Source: Desulfurococcales archaeon (GTDB lineage Archaea > Thermoproteota > Thermoprotei_A > Sulfolobales > Desulfurococcaceae). From it: DNA of 6,154 nt. The notes under the pieces were generated by a model. It did no database searches, was not told where the DNA came from, and saw nothing but the letters and a program-made list of their open reading frames with translations. The DNA lies in assembly GCA_015521265.1 (NCBI GenBank), contig WAON01000152.1:1-6154 (forward strand). Reading direction: 5' to 3'. The position numbers and the translations under genes are program-made. Shown here piece after piece: positions 1 through 6,154 of this stretch (within the stretch, counting starts at the first letter, position 1; each line of letters opens with the position of its first letter).

Positions 1-1371
1 ATTCCATTCATTATACCATTCATTATTACAGTCTTTCTGGGCTTTTTGTTGAGAAATCTTAGCAGGGATAAAGGAATAAAAGTCAGGGAGGCATTCCTAA
101 TAGTTTCTCTTGCATGGATTATAATCTCCATTCTAGGCTCACTACCATATATATTATCCGGCGAGGGAGTACTTGGTGATCCCGTGAATGCTTTGTTTGA
201 GAGTATGAGCGGATTTACAACTACTGGTGCAAGTGTTATTGCTGACTATACGCGTTATTCGATACCTATCATGTTCTGGCGTCAATTTACACAGTGGATT
301 GGAGGCATGGGGATTATTGTCCTCGCAATAGCCATCCTGCCTCGTTTACGGATAGGTGGATCCCAACTGATGCAGCTTGAATCTCCCGGACCACAGCTTC
401 AAAAATTAACACCCCATATAATGCATAATGCTAGGATCTTCTGGATGATCTATATTTCCTTCACACTACTCGAGACAGCCATACTTAGTATTCTTCATTA
501 TACTGGACAAGCTCCAATAATGGATCCCTACAATGCCTTACTCCACAGCTTCACGACGATGTCTACGGGTGGTTTCTCACCGTTTCCTGAGTCGATAGGA
601 GCGTTCTCTCCAGCTGTCCAGTGGGTTATTATTATATTTATGATTATTGCAGGGACTAACTTTGCATTGTTTTGGTACCTATTCATTCGTGACTATAGGA
701 TTTTTAGGAATGAAGAGTTCAGATGGTATATAATATTACTCTTCTCTTTATCCCTGATCCTTACACTATTAATAGGCAATAATGGTAATAATGCGTTCTC
801 AGATACTTTCAGGACCTCCCTATTCCAAGTAGCTTCAATAATGACTACTACTGGTTATTCAACAGTAGATTTTTCTAAATGGCCTAGTACTGCTCAATAT
901 CTATTGTTTATCGCTATGCTGATCGGGGGATGTAGCGGTAGTACTGCCGGATCAATTAAAGTTATCAGGTGGATTATTGGTTTCAAGGCATTCCTCAGGG
1001 AAATGCTATCATCTATATATCCCGGCTCCATACGGGTAATTAGGCTCGGAGGTAAACCTGTTAATGAAAGAATTATTAGTAGTGTACTTAGCTTCATTAC
1101 GATTTATTTTGTAATCCTTGCGATTGGGGCATTCATTATCATGATCGATTCTTCGATTCACGGTATTAATATTTCATTAATTACGGGGTTAACAGCTTCA
1201 GCTGCCACACTTGGTAATATCGGCCCCGGCCTCGGTAGTGTTGGACCTATAAGTAATTATGGCTTCTTTCCCCCGTTGTCTAAACTTGTCATGTTCTTCC
1301 TAATGCTTATCGGAAGGCTTGAAGTCTTCACTGTCATAGTATTATTTACTAGGAGTTATTGGAGAGATTAA
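1..1371 (+). CDS. trkH: TrkH-family potassium uptake protein, membrane subunit (5' partial)
   Basis: This is the membrane pore subunit of a Trk/Ktr-type K+ uptake system, which usually works with a cytoplasmic NAD/ATP-binding TrkA partner; no trkA is visible here. The reading frame is open from base 1, so the start and first helix lie outside the window; the in-frame TTG at 46 lies within a hydrophobic segment and is unlikely to be the start. Numbering the 456 visible residues from base 1, four helix-loop-helix repeats can be seen. Their filter loops are TTTGAS (73-78), TMSTGG (186-191), TTTGYS (282-287) and TLGN (403-406), each with the filter glycine expected for K+ selectivity (76, 190, 285, 405). 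The third repeat's second helix carries the glycine-rich break GGCSGSTAGSIK (309-320), the gating loop in this family. The last helix has the conserved GRLE (438-441), with Arg439. The C-terminus is complete (TAA). Family is secure; ion preference (K+ against some Na+) is inferred. Confidence 0.95.
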   Translation: MPFIIPFIITVFLGFLLRNLSRDKGIKVREAFLIVSLAWIIISILGSLPYILSGEGVLGDPVNALFESMSGFTTTGASVIADYTRYSIPIMFWRQFTQWIGGMGIIVLAIAILPRLRIGGSQLMQLESPGPQLQKLTPHIMHNARIFWMIYISFTLLETAILSILHYTGQAPIMDPYNALLHSFTTMSTGGFSPFPESIGAFSPAVQWVIIIFMIIAGTNFALFWYLFIRDYRIFRNEEFRWYIILLFSLSLILTLLIGNNGNNAFSDTFRTSLFQVASIMTTTGYSTVDFSKWPSTAQYLLFIAMLIGGCSGSTAGSIKVIRWIIGFKAFLREMLSSIYPGSIRVIRLGGKPVNERIISSVLSFITIYFVILAIGAFIIMIDSSIHGINISLITGLTASAATLGNIGPGLGSVGPISNYGFFPPLSKLVMFFLMLIGRLEVFTVIVLFTRSYWRD

Positions 1372-1390
1372 CGAAACCGGTTTTATGCCC
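1372..1390 (+). promoter_or_regulatory. Possible archaeal promoter (BRE/TATA) for gcvPA
   Basis: An A-rich stretch (GAAA at 1373-1376) precedes TTTTAT at 1381-1386, resembling a weak crenarchaeal BRE plus TATA box. Transcription would start about 25-28 bases downstream, near 1408-1413, giving a leader of roughly 35 bases that includes the ribosome binding site. The box deviates from consensus and the BRE fit is poor, so this is a position-based guess. It is the best candidate in the 74-base gap after trkH, which is otherwise featureless. Read-through from trkH is the alternative. Confidence 0.4.
1374..1383. repeat. Perfect 10-base palindrome at the gcvPA promoter
   Basis: AAACCGGTTT is an exact inverted repeat lying just after the trkH stop codon and overlapping the putative TATA element of gcvPA. 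The position would suit an operator, where a bound dimeric regulator would block TBP/TFB. It is short, and no second copy is visible in the gap before lpdA, so a regulatory role is inferred from position only. Confidence 0.35.
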
Positions 1391-1434
1391 CATCCCTAAT
1401 ACTTCTTATCATTAGATGTCTTGTTCCAGTTAAC

Positions 1435-1438
1435 GGTG
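1435..1438 (+). promoter_or_regulatory. Ribosome binding site of gcvPA
   Basis: GGTG is complementary to the CACC core near the archaeal 16S rRNA 3' end and lies 7 bases before the TTG at 1446. Together with a TAA in the same frame at 1431-1433 and no ATG or GTG in that frame between them, it fixes the unusual TTG start of gcvPA. Confidence 0.6.
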
Positions 1439-1445
1439 TGAAGTA

Positions 1446-2849
1446 TTGGGGCCGCATCCATGGATTCCTAATTCCACAGATGAATACCGTAGAATAATCA
1501 TGGAGGAACTGGGGATCAGGAGTATTGATGAATTATTCCGGGATATACCTGAGAAGTTTAGGATCAAACGTGATGAATGGGATGAGCTAGAGATAGGGTT
1601 TAAAGAGCCTATATCGGAGTATGAGGCTTGGAGGTTTATCGATGAAAGTCTTAGTATGAATAAAAAACTTAAAACAATTCCGTTTCTCGGAGGCGGTGTT
1701 TATCCTCACTATGTACCAGCCGTTGTTAAGCATATATTGATGAGGGGGGAGTTCTTAACATCATATACACCCTATCAAGCCGAGATTAGTGTTGGATTGA
1801 TGCAGGCATTATTCGAGTACCAGAGCCTTATGGCTGAGCTTCTTGATATGGATATTGTGAATGCTTCAATGTATGACTGGGGTTCTGCTACGGGTGAAGC
1901 GTTTCTTATGAGTCTGAGGGTTAAACATGGTAGGAGAAAGATTATAATACCCCATACGATGAACCCTTTCCACCGGAGAGTTGCTGAAACCTACCTATAT
2001 CCCCATAATGTTTCTCTTGTAGAAGTTGGCGTTACGGAGAAAGGGACTGTGGATATTAGTGAATTAGAGGAGAAGATCGATGGTGAAACAGCGGCTGTCT
2101 ATCTTCAAAACCCTAATTTCCTCGGGTTCATCGAGGAAGATGCAGCAACGATCGGGGATATAGCTCATAAGCATGGTGCTTTATTCATAATGGGAGTCTA
2201 CCCCCTAAGCCTCGGATTCCTCGAGGCCCCGGGAAATCTCGGCGCTGATATAGTTGTTGGTGAGGGACAACCACTGGGCCTATACCCCTCCTTCGGGGGC
2301 CCACTGCTTGGAATCTTTGCTATAAGGAATGATCGTAAGCTCATACGACAGATGCCCGGACGCTTAATCGGCTTAACAACAACAAAGGATGGAAAAGAGA
2401 GGGCTTTCGCGATGATATTGCAGACTAGGGAGCAACATATTCGGAGGGAGAAGGCTACGAGTAATATATGTACTAATGAAGCGTTATCAGCTATTGCTTC
2501 CGCAGTATATTTAAGTCTGCTGGGACCGGATGGCTTGAAAAAGCTAGCGGAGACAAATTATTATCATGCACACTATGCCGAGAAGAAACTGTCGAGCTTG
2601 GAAGGAGTGGAGACTAGGATTTACAGCGGCGAGTTCTTTAACGAGTTCCCGGTAAGGTTTGATGATACGGGTAGGGAATACTATGAGATACATAAGAGAT
2701 TGTTGGTGAAAGGTATTCATGGCGGTATCTATCTTGGAAACTATTATTCAGAACTAGGAGAGTCTGCTCTATACGCGTTTACAGAAATGCATACTCATAG
2801 AGACATTGATCTATTGGTTGATGCCTTGAAGGATGTTTTGAGTGGTTGA
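1446..2849 (+). CDS. gcvPA: Glycine dehydrogenase (aminomethyl-transferring), subunit 1 (P protein, alpha-type)
   Basis: This is the non-PLP-lysine half of the split P protein of the glycine cleavage system, which pairs with GcvPB to decarboxylate glycine and move the aminomethyl group to lipoylated H protein in the cytoplasm. It has 467 residues, close to the usual 440-480. The TTG start is supported by the GGTG site upstream and by the N-terminus: HPWIPN at residues 4-9 matches where the family normally begins. Family motifs follow in order: FLGGGVYPHYVP (80-91), GEFLTSYTPYQAEIS (101-115), NASMYD (139-144), QNPNFLG (221-227), PLSLG (253-257), GEGQPLGLYPSFGGP (272-286), RQMPGRLIG (301-309), and REQHIRREKATSNICTN (328-344). 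There is no PLP-binding lysine motif, as expected for this subunit. Residues 145-150 (WGSATG) replace the more usual GATAxA after NASMYD. Only 14 bases separate it from gcvPB, and the two are surely co-transcribed. Identification is secure. Confidence 0.97.
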   Translation: MGPHPWIPNSTDEYRRIIMEELGIRSIDELFRDIPEKFRIKRDEWDELEIGFKEPISEYEAWRFIDESLSMNKKLKTIPFLGGGVYPHYVPAVVKHILMRGEFLTSYTPYQAEISVGLMQALFEYQSLMAELLDMDIVNASMYDWGSATGEAFLMSLRVKHGRRKIIIPHTMNPFHRRVAETYLYPHNVSLVEVGVTEKGTVDISELEEKIDGETAAVYLQNPNFLGFIEEDAATIGDIAHKHGALFIMGVYPLSLGFLEAPGNLGADIVVGEGQPLGLYPSFGGPLLGIFAIRNDRKLIRQMPGRLIGLTTTKDGKERAFAMILQTREQHIRREKATSNICTNEALSAIASAVYLSLLGPDGLKKLAETNYYHAHYAEKKLSSLEGVETRIYSGEFFNEFPVRFDDTGREYYEIHKRLLVKGIHGGIYLGNYYSELGESALYAFTEMHTHRDIDLLVDALKDVLSG

Positions 2850-2855
2850 GGGGTG
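2848..2855 (+). promoter_or_regulatory. Ribosome binding site of gcvPB overlapping the gcvPA stop
   Basis: GAGGGGTG is a strong match to the archaeal anti-Shine-Dalgarno sequence and sits 8 bases before the ATG at 2864. Its first two bases are the last two of the gcvPA TGA stop (2847-2849). Ribosomes finishing gcvPA therefore sit on the site for gcvPB, which suggests translational coupling of two subunits needed in equal amounts. Confidence 0.7.
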
Positions 2856-2863
2856 TTTGAATC

Positions 2864-4417
2864 ATGGTGTTCAGGCAAGCAAAGTGGAATGAGCCCCTTA
2901 TATTCGAGATAGACGGTAATGGGAGGATCGGCCACATTGTACCGGAGCCGGATGAAGTAGTCCGCAGGATCGTTGGCGGGATTAATATACCCGAAAAAAT
3001 TAAGAGGAAAAAACCTCCCAGTTTACCAAGGGTTTCCGAGGTTGAAGTTGTCCGACACTATACTAGGCTAACCCAGATGAGCTACGGCGTAGACACAGGA
3101 CCTGTTCCTCTTGGCTCTTGTACTATGAAGTATAATCCCCGTATTGGGTTTGAAGCTGCTTATGATCCCAGGATTACTTGGCTACACCCACTTCAGGATG
3201 AAGATACTGTTCAGGGGTTGTTGAAGCTCTTATACCTGCTTCAGAAGTGGTTGGCGAATATTACTGGTATGGATAAATGCACGCTGCACCCTGCTGCCGG
3301 GGCTCATGGAGAGTTGACGGGGATGCTTATTACACGGAAATATCATGATCTGAGGGGTCAATTAAATGTTAAGAAGGAGATTATAGTACCGGATTCAGCG
3401 CATGGGACTAATCCTGCTAGTGCGTCTATGGCCGGTTTCACCGTAGTAGAGGTTCCATCTGGTAGTGATGGAAACATTGATGTTGAGGCTTTGAAGACCG
3501 TGGTTTCGGAGAAGACTGCTGGTTTAATGATAACTAATCCTAGTACTCTTGGTTTATTCGAGGAAAACATTGCCGAGATCGAGGAGCTGATCCATAACGT
3601 TGATGGACTACTATACTATGATGGCGCAAACCTTAACGGAATTATGGGTTATACGCGTCCGGGAGATATGGGTTTTGACATAGCCCATATTAACATACAT
3701 AAGACTTTCGGCTCGCCGCATGGTGGTGGAGGGCCCGGTGCGGGGCCAGTGTGTGTTAAGGATCGTGTGGTTGATGAAGATAAGGGCGTTAGGCTGGGAG
3801 ATCTATTACCCGGCTACATAGTCGAATACGATGAAGATAATGATAAATACTATTTACTAGGCCCTGGGAAGCACAGCATTGGGCTATTAAAGGCTTTCTT
3901 CGGCAATATCGGACCATTAGTATGGGGCTTCACCTATATATTAATGCTCGGAGCTAAGGGGCTCAGACTTGTAACTGAGCAAGCTGTCCTCAACACAAAC
4001 TATTTCGCATCTAAGATTAGGAAAGTTAAGGGCTTCAGCATACCCTATGGGGAAAAGAGGCCTAGAAAACATGAAGTTGTAGTTAGTGCTGAGAAACTAT
4101 ACGAGGAAACCGGTGTATCAGCTCTAGACGTTGCTAAAGGATTACTCGACGCAGGATTCTACGCTCCAACAATATACTTCCCATTAATAGTGAGAGAGGC
4201 ATTAATGACCGAGTTTACGGAGTCGGAAACACTTGAAAACATTGATAGATATGTTGAAAGACTTAGAGAGATCTCGGAAACTGCATATACTAATCCAGAA
4301 GAAGCACGCAAATGGCCTATTAATACAAGTGTTGGAAGAATCGATGAAGTTAAGGCTAATCACCCCAAAACAATGGCTCCAACATGGAGAATATACCTCG
4401 AGAAAATGGGAAAATAG
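2864..4417 (+). CDS. gcvPB: Glycine dehydrogenase (aminomethyl-transferring), subunit 2 (PLP-binding P protein, beta-type)
   Basis: This is the PLP-carrying half of glycine decarboxylase; with GcvPA it releases CO2 from glycine and loads aminomethyl onto the lipoyl arm of H protein. It has 517 residues, slightly longer than many homologues (about 480-510). The ATG start is fixed by a strong GAGGGGTG site 8 bases upstream. Conserved signatures are: VPLGSCTMKYNPR (81-93); the glycine-loop and cofactor region HPAAGAHGELTG (142-153); PDSAHGTNPASASMAG (176-191); YDGANLNG (252-259), whose Asp253 should pair with the PLP ring nitrogen; and NIHKTFGSPHGGGGPG (277-292), whose Lys280 is the expected Schiff-base lysine. 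The C-terminal part retains the family's conserved YFPLIV (438-443), PEEAR (478-482) and PxxTxxPTWR-like ending (501-509). All expected catalytic residues are present, so it should be active. The open frame of opposite or shifted phase inside it is not a gene. Identification is secure. Confidence 0.98.
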   Translation: MVFRQAKWNEPLIFEIDGNGRIGHIVPEPDEVVRRIVGGINIPEKIKRKKPPSLPRVSEVEVVRHYTRLTQMSYGVDTGPVPLGSCTMKYNPRIGFEAAYDPRITWLHPLQDEDTVQGLLKLLYLLQKWLANITGMDKCTLHPAAGAHGELTGMLITRKYHDLRGQLNVKKEIIVPDSAHGTNPASASMAGFTVVEVPSGSDGNIDVEALKTVVSEKTAGLMITNPSTLGLFEENIAEIEELIHNVDGLLYYDGANLNGIMGYTRPGDMGFDIAHINIHKTFGSPHGGGGPGAGPVCVKDRVVDEDKGVRLGDLLPGYIVEYDEDNDKYYLLGPGKHSIGLLKAFFGNIGPLVWGFTYILMLGAKGLRLVTEQAVLNTNYFASKIRKVKGFSIPYGEKRPRKHEVVVSAEKLYEETGVSALDVAKGLLDAGFYAPTIYFPLIVREALMTEFTESETLENIDRYVERLREISETAYTNPEEARKWPINTSVGRIDEVKANHPKTMAPTWRIYLEKMGK

Positions 4418-4457
4418 AGTTCCCCTAACACCGCTCAGTATTGAGGTTGGGAGATTA

Positions 4458-4473
4458 CCTAAATTATTTTATT
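4458..4473 (+). promoter_or_regulatory. Possible TATA box of lpdA and/or U-rich terminator of gcvPB
   Basis: The AT-rich run TTATTTTATT (4464-4473) preceded by CCTAAA resembles a crenarchaeal BRE/TATA pair; transcription would begin near 4493-4498, leaving about a 30-base leader before lpdA. The same run, preceded by a weak AGGT/ACCT stem (4444-4447 with 4457-4460), could serve as a U-rich terminator for gcvPAB. The two readings are not exclusive. The remaining part of this 109-base gap shows no gene or RNA that I can recognise. Confidence 0.4.
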
Positions 4474-4514
4474 GAGCATGGATTTAGCCGAATAAGTTGA
4501 ACAAAATTCGATAC

Positions 4515-4518
4515 AGGT
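4515..4518 (+). promoter_or_regulatory. Ribosome binding site of lpdA
   Basis: AGGT pairs with the ACCU of the archaeal 16S 3' end and lies 8 bases before the GTG at 4527. The in-frame TAA at 4518-4520 rules out any earlier start, so this short site supports GTG as the initiation codon. Confidence 0.5.
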
Positions 4519-4526
4519 AATGTGTT

Positions 4527-5891
4527 GTGAAGTATGATGCTTTGATAATTGGGAGTGGTGTTGGTGGATATTCGGCAGCTATAATGCTGGCTCGTAATGG
4601 GTTAAAAGTTGGTATTATTGAGAAACACCTAGTGGGCGGTGAATGTGTTAACTATGGGTGTGTACCAAGCAAAGTTTTCTATCATATATCTTCAAGCTTG
4701 CGTATTGTCCGAGACTATGGTGGTAATGCTAATATTGAATGGAGAAATATTGTTGAAAAAGCTAGGGATATCGTTGATTCTATGAGGAATGGATTACTAT
4801 ATCTCTTCGATAATTACGGTATAGAATTAATTAATGGATTTGCTAGGATCGAGTCTCCACGCATGGTTAAAGTTAACGGGAAGCACTTGGAGGCTAAAAA
4901 CATAATTATTGCTTCCGGAACCGATCCCAAGCCATTGCCCGGCCACGGCTTCGACGGTGAGAGAATTATAAATAATAGACATCTCTACTACCTAGAAAAA
5001 ACACCGGATCGAGTATTAGTTATCGGCGGTGGAGTTATTGGTGTTGAAACGGCTAATATACTTGCAGACCTTGGGATCGAAACCTCTATTATAGAAGCCG
5101 CAGAACACATACTACCCTTTATGGATAAGGATATAGCGGCAACTATTAGGTCTTATCTGAAGAGTAAGGGTGTAGTTGTAAGGGAGAATTGCCCGGTCGA
5201 AGAGATTACGGTTAACAATGGGGTTAGGTTTAAGTGCAGGTGCTGTAAGGGAGGCGAAGCCTATGATAAAGTATTTGTAGCAATTGGCAGGAAGCCGAAC
5301 ACTCATGGAATGGGCTTAGAGAATATCGGTGTAAAGCTGGATAGTAAAGGGTTTATCATTGTAGGTAAGGGGTATAGAACGAGTATTCCGGGAATATATG
5401 CTGTCGGCGATGTTACTGGAGGCGTATTACTAGCCCATAAAGCTATTATTGAGGGTATTTTAGCCGCTAAAAACATACTTGGGGGCAGTGAGAGAAGCCT
5501 AGACCCTCTTATAATCCCTAAAACCTACTTTACAGGCCTCGAGGTTGCTAGTGTAGGGTATACTGAGAATGATTTGAAGAAGAAGGGTATAAAGTATGTT
5601 AAGAAGCGGATACCATTAACCATGCTTGCAGCTGTAAGGATTAAGACTGGTAAGAAGGGCTTTATTAAGATACTTCATAAGCCTGAGAATGTTGATGAAG
5701 TTCTAGGTATACATATTGTTGCCCCACACGCATCAGAGATCATTGGTGAATATTTACCCTTAATCCTTGGAAAAATGAGTTTTAGAGAATATGCCGAATT
5801 ACCAGTACCACACTTAACTGTATCAGAGAGTATTAGGGAGGTTGCCGAGTATATTCTGGGCGAGCCTATACATTATTTTCTAAGGAAATAA
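4527..5891 (+). CDS. lpdA: Dihydrolipoamide dehydrogenase (L protein of the glycine cleavage system)
   Basis: This FAD-dependent disulfide oxidoreductase reoxidises dihydrolipoyl groups with NAD+; next to gcvPAB it most likely serves the glycine cleavage H protein. It has 454 residues, normal for the family. The GTG start is fixed by an in-frame stop just upstream, and the FAD fold begins at once. Seen in order: the FAD dinucleotide loop GSGVGG (9-14); the redox disulfide GGECVNYGCVPSK with Cys40 and Cys45; the NAD loop GGGVIGVE (167-174), with Glu190 ending the following strand, which favours NAD+ over NADP+; the second FAD motif GIYAVGDVTG (289-298); and the C-terminal dimerisation domain with the His429/Glu434 dyad in PHLTVSE (428-434), spaced as in classical Lpd (where the motif is HPTLSE). 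All catalytic parts are present. Odd: a Cys cluster CRCC at 237-240 in the NAD-domain region. A related flavin disulfide reductase with another substrate is possible but less likely in this context. Confidence 0.93.
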   Translation: MKYDALIIGSGVGGYSAAIMLARNGLKVGIIEKHLVGGECVNYGCVPSKVFYHISSSLRIVRDYGGNANIEWRNIVEKARDIVDSMRNGLLYLFDNYGIELINGFARIESPRMVKVNGKHLEAKNIIIASGTDPKPLPGHGFDGERIINNRHLYYLEKTPDRVLVIGGGVIGVETANILADLGIETSIIEAAEHILPFMDKDIAATIRSYLKSKGVVVRENCPVEEITVNNGVRFKCRCCKGGEAYDKVFVAIGRKPNTHGMGLENIGVKLDSKGFIIVGKGYRTSIPGIYAVGDVTGGVLLAHKAIIEGILAAKNILGGSERSLDPLIIPKTYFTGLEVASVGYTENDLKKKGIKYVKKRIPLTMLAAVRIKTGKKGFIKILHKPENVDEVLGIHIVAPHASEIIGEYLPLILGKMSFREYAELPVPHLTVSESIREVAEYILGEPIHYFLRK

Positions 5892-5898
5892 CCTAGCT

Positions 5899-6154
5899 TC
5901 ACGGATAATCGTTTCCAAGAAGCCACCCGTTCTCAACATAGACATTTTCAAGGCCGTTCCTCCTAGCGATCTCAACTGCACGCTTAGCGTGATAGATACT
6001 GGTTCTAGGTAAGTCTTTTAATAGGTAATCCGGGTGGAATCCGAGGAAGATATATGGTATCTTAGTGTTTAAGCGTGCGACATATCTAGTCATTTGATCT
6101 ATTTCATAATCATCAATGTATCCTGGTACTAGGAGTGTTGAAACGACTAGTAAC
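5899..6154 (-). CDS. Radical SAM protein, PflA-like, C-terminal part (5' partial)
   Basis: The frame is open to the right edge, so the start and any CxxxCxxC iron-sulfur motif lie outside; about 84 C-terminal residues are visible, ending at the TGA read at 5901-5899. The readable segment runs VSTLLVPGYIDD, then IPYIFLGFHPDYLLKDLPRTS, then GLENVYVENGWLLG near the C-terminus. This pattern (VPGY, IPY, FHPDY, DLPRTS, GLxNVYxxN) resembles the end of archaeal radical SAM proteins annotated as pyruvate formate-lyase activating enzyme-like, related to the AmmeMemoRadiSam group. The Cys-containing tail I associate with some of that group is absent. The substrate is unknown, and pyruvate formate-lyase activation should not be assumed. 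The first internal Met (6091-6093) is within the conserved domain and is not the start. It converges on lpdA with 7 bases between stop codons; no functional link to glycine cleavage is visible. Confidence 0.75.
   Translation of the reverse strand, partial: LLVVSTLLVPGYIDDYEIDQMTRYVARLNTKIPYIFLGFHPDYLLKDLPRTSIYHAKRAVEIARRNGLENVYVENGWLLGNDYP

Noticed and set aside
894..1097. Minus-strand open frame inside trkH
   Set aside because: It is antisense to conserved helices and the gating loop of TrkH; the hydrophobic protein is an expected shadow of a membrane gene.
1391..1430. Possible C/D box guide RNA on the minus strand (ATGATAA-like box)
   Set aside because: Only an imperfect C box is present and no matching D box or D'/C' pair could be found.
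1372..1445. Glycine riboswitch ahead of gcvPA
   Set aside because: The gap is only 74 bases, lacks the expected paired aptamer structure, and this riboswitch class is bacterial.
1437..1446. TGTGAAGTAT occurs both at the gcvPA start region and at the lpdA start (4526-4535)
   Set aside because: A shared 10-mer is expected by chance several times in 6 kb. At lpdA it is start codon plus coding sequence, while at gcvPA the same GTG is in another frame and leads to a stop after about 19 codons.
3358..3570. Minus-strand open frame inside gcvPB
   Set aside because: Antisense to conserved P protein motifs, with no independent start signal or family resemblance.
4233..4475. An 80-codon open frame overlapping the 3' end of gcvPB and reaching into the gap before lpdA
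   Set aside because: Most of it is the shifted frame of a well-conserved gene, its TTG start has no ribosome binding site, and the protein resembles nothing I know.
4472..4495. Tiny leader open frame (TTG or ATG, 5-7 codons) before lpdA
   Set aside because: It overlaps the putative promoter, would lie upstream of the likely transcript start, and such short frames are common by chance.
5112..5306. Minus-strand open frame inside lpdA
   Set aside because: Antisense to the NAD-binding domain of LpdA; nothing supports expression.

Overview
The window looks like ordinary chromosome from a hyperthermophilic crenarchaeote (Thermoproteota), perhaps Desulfurococcales-like. The signs are moderately AT-rich DNA, arginine coded mostly by AGG/AGA, TTG and GTG start codons, short GGTG/AGGT ribosome binding sites that fit the archaeal 16S 3' end, very short gene spacing, and a glycine decarboxylase split into two subunits. 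The lineage is an inference from these features; no rRNA or other marker gene is present.

Layout, left to right. (1) Positions 1-1371, plus strand: a TrkH-type potassium transporter cut at its 5' end by the window edge. (2) Positions 1372-1445: a 74-base gap with a possible archaeal promoter that overlaps a perfect 10-base palindrome, then a GGTG ribosome binding site. (3) Positions 1446-2849 and 2864-4417, plus strand: gcvPA and gcvPB, the two subunits of the P protein (glycine decarboxylase) of the glycine cleavage system. They are 14 bases apart, and the second gene's ribosome binding site overlaps the first gene's stop codon. (4) Positions 4418-4526: a 109-base gap with an AT-rich element that could be a TATA box for the next gene, a U-rich terminator for gcvPB, or both. 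(5) Positions 4527-5891, plus strand: a dihydrolipoamide dehydrogenase (lpdA), the L protein of the same system. (6) Positions 5899-6154, minus strand: the C-terminal part of a radical SAM protein (PflA-like), running out of the right edge and ending 7 bases from lpdA, tail to tail.

How they work together: GcvPA and GcvPB form the PLP enzyme that decarboxylates glycine and loads the aminomethyl group onto the lipoyl arm of the H protein. After the T protein releases ammonia and passes the one-carbon unit to a pterin carrier, LpdA reoxidises the dihydrolipoyl arm and makes NADH. The genes for H and T are not in this window. The TrkH and radical SAM genes have no evident link to this pathway.

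I found no mobile element, CRISPR array, tRNA, rRNA or convincing new system. The points worth a second look are modest: a Cys-rich CxCC patch in LpdA, the palindrome at the gcvPA promoter, the dual-role element before lpdA, an unusual stretch in GcvPA, and the tight convergent gene ends.
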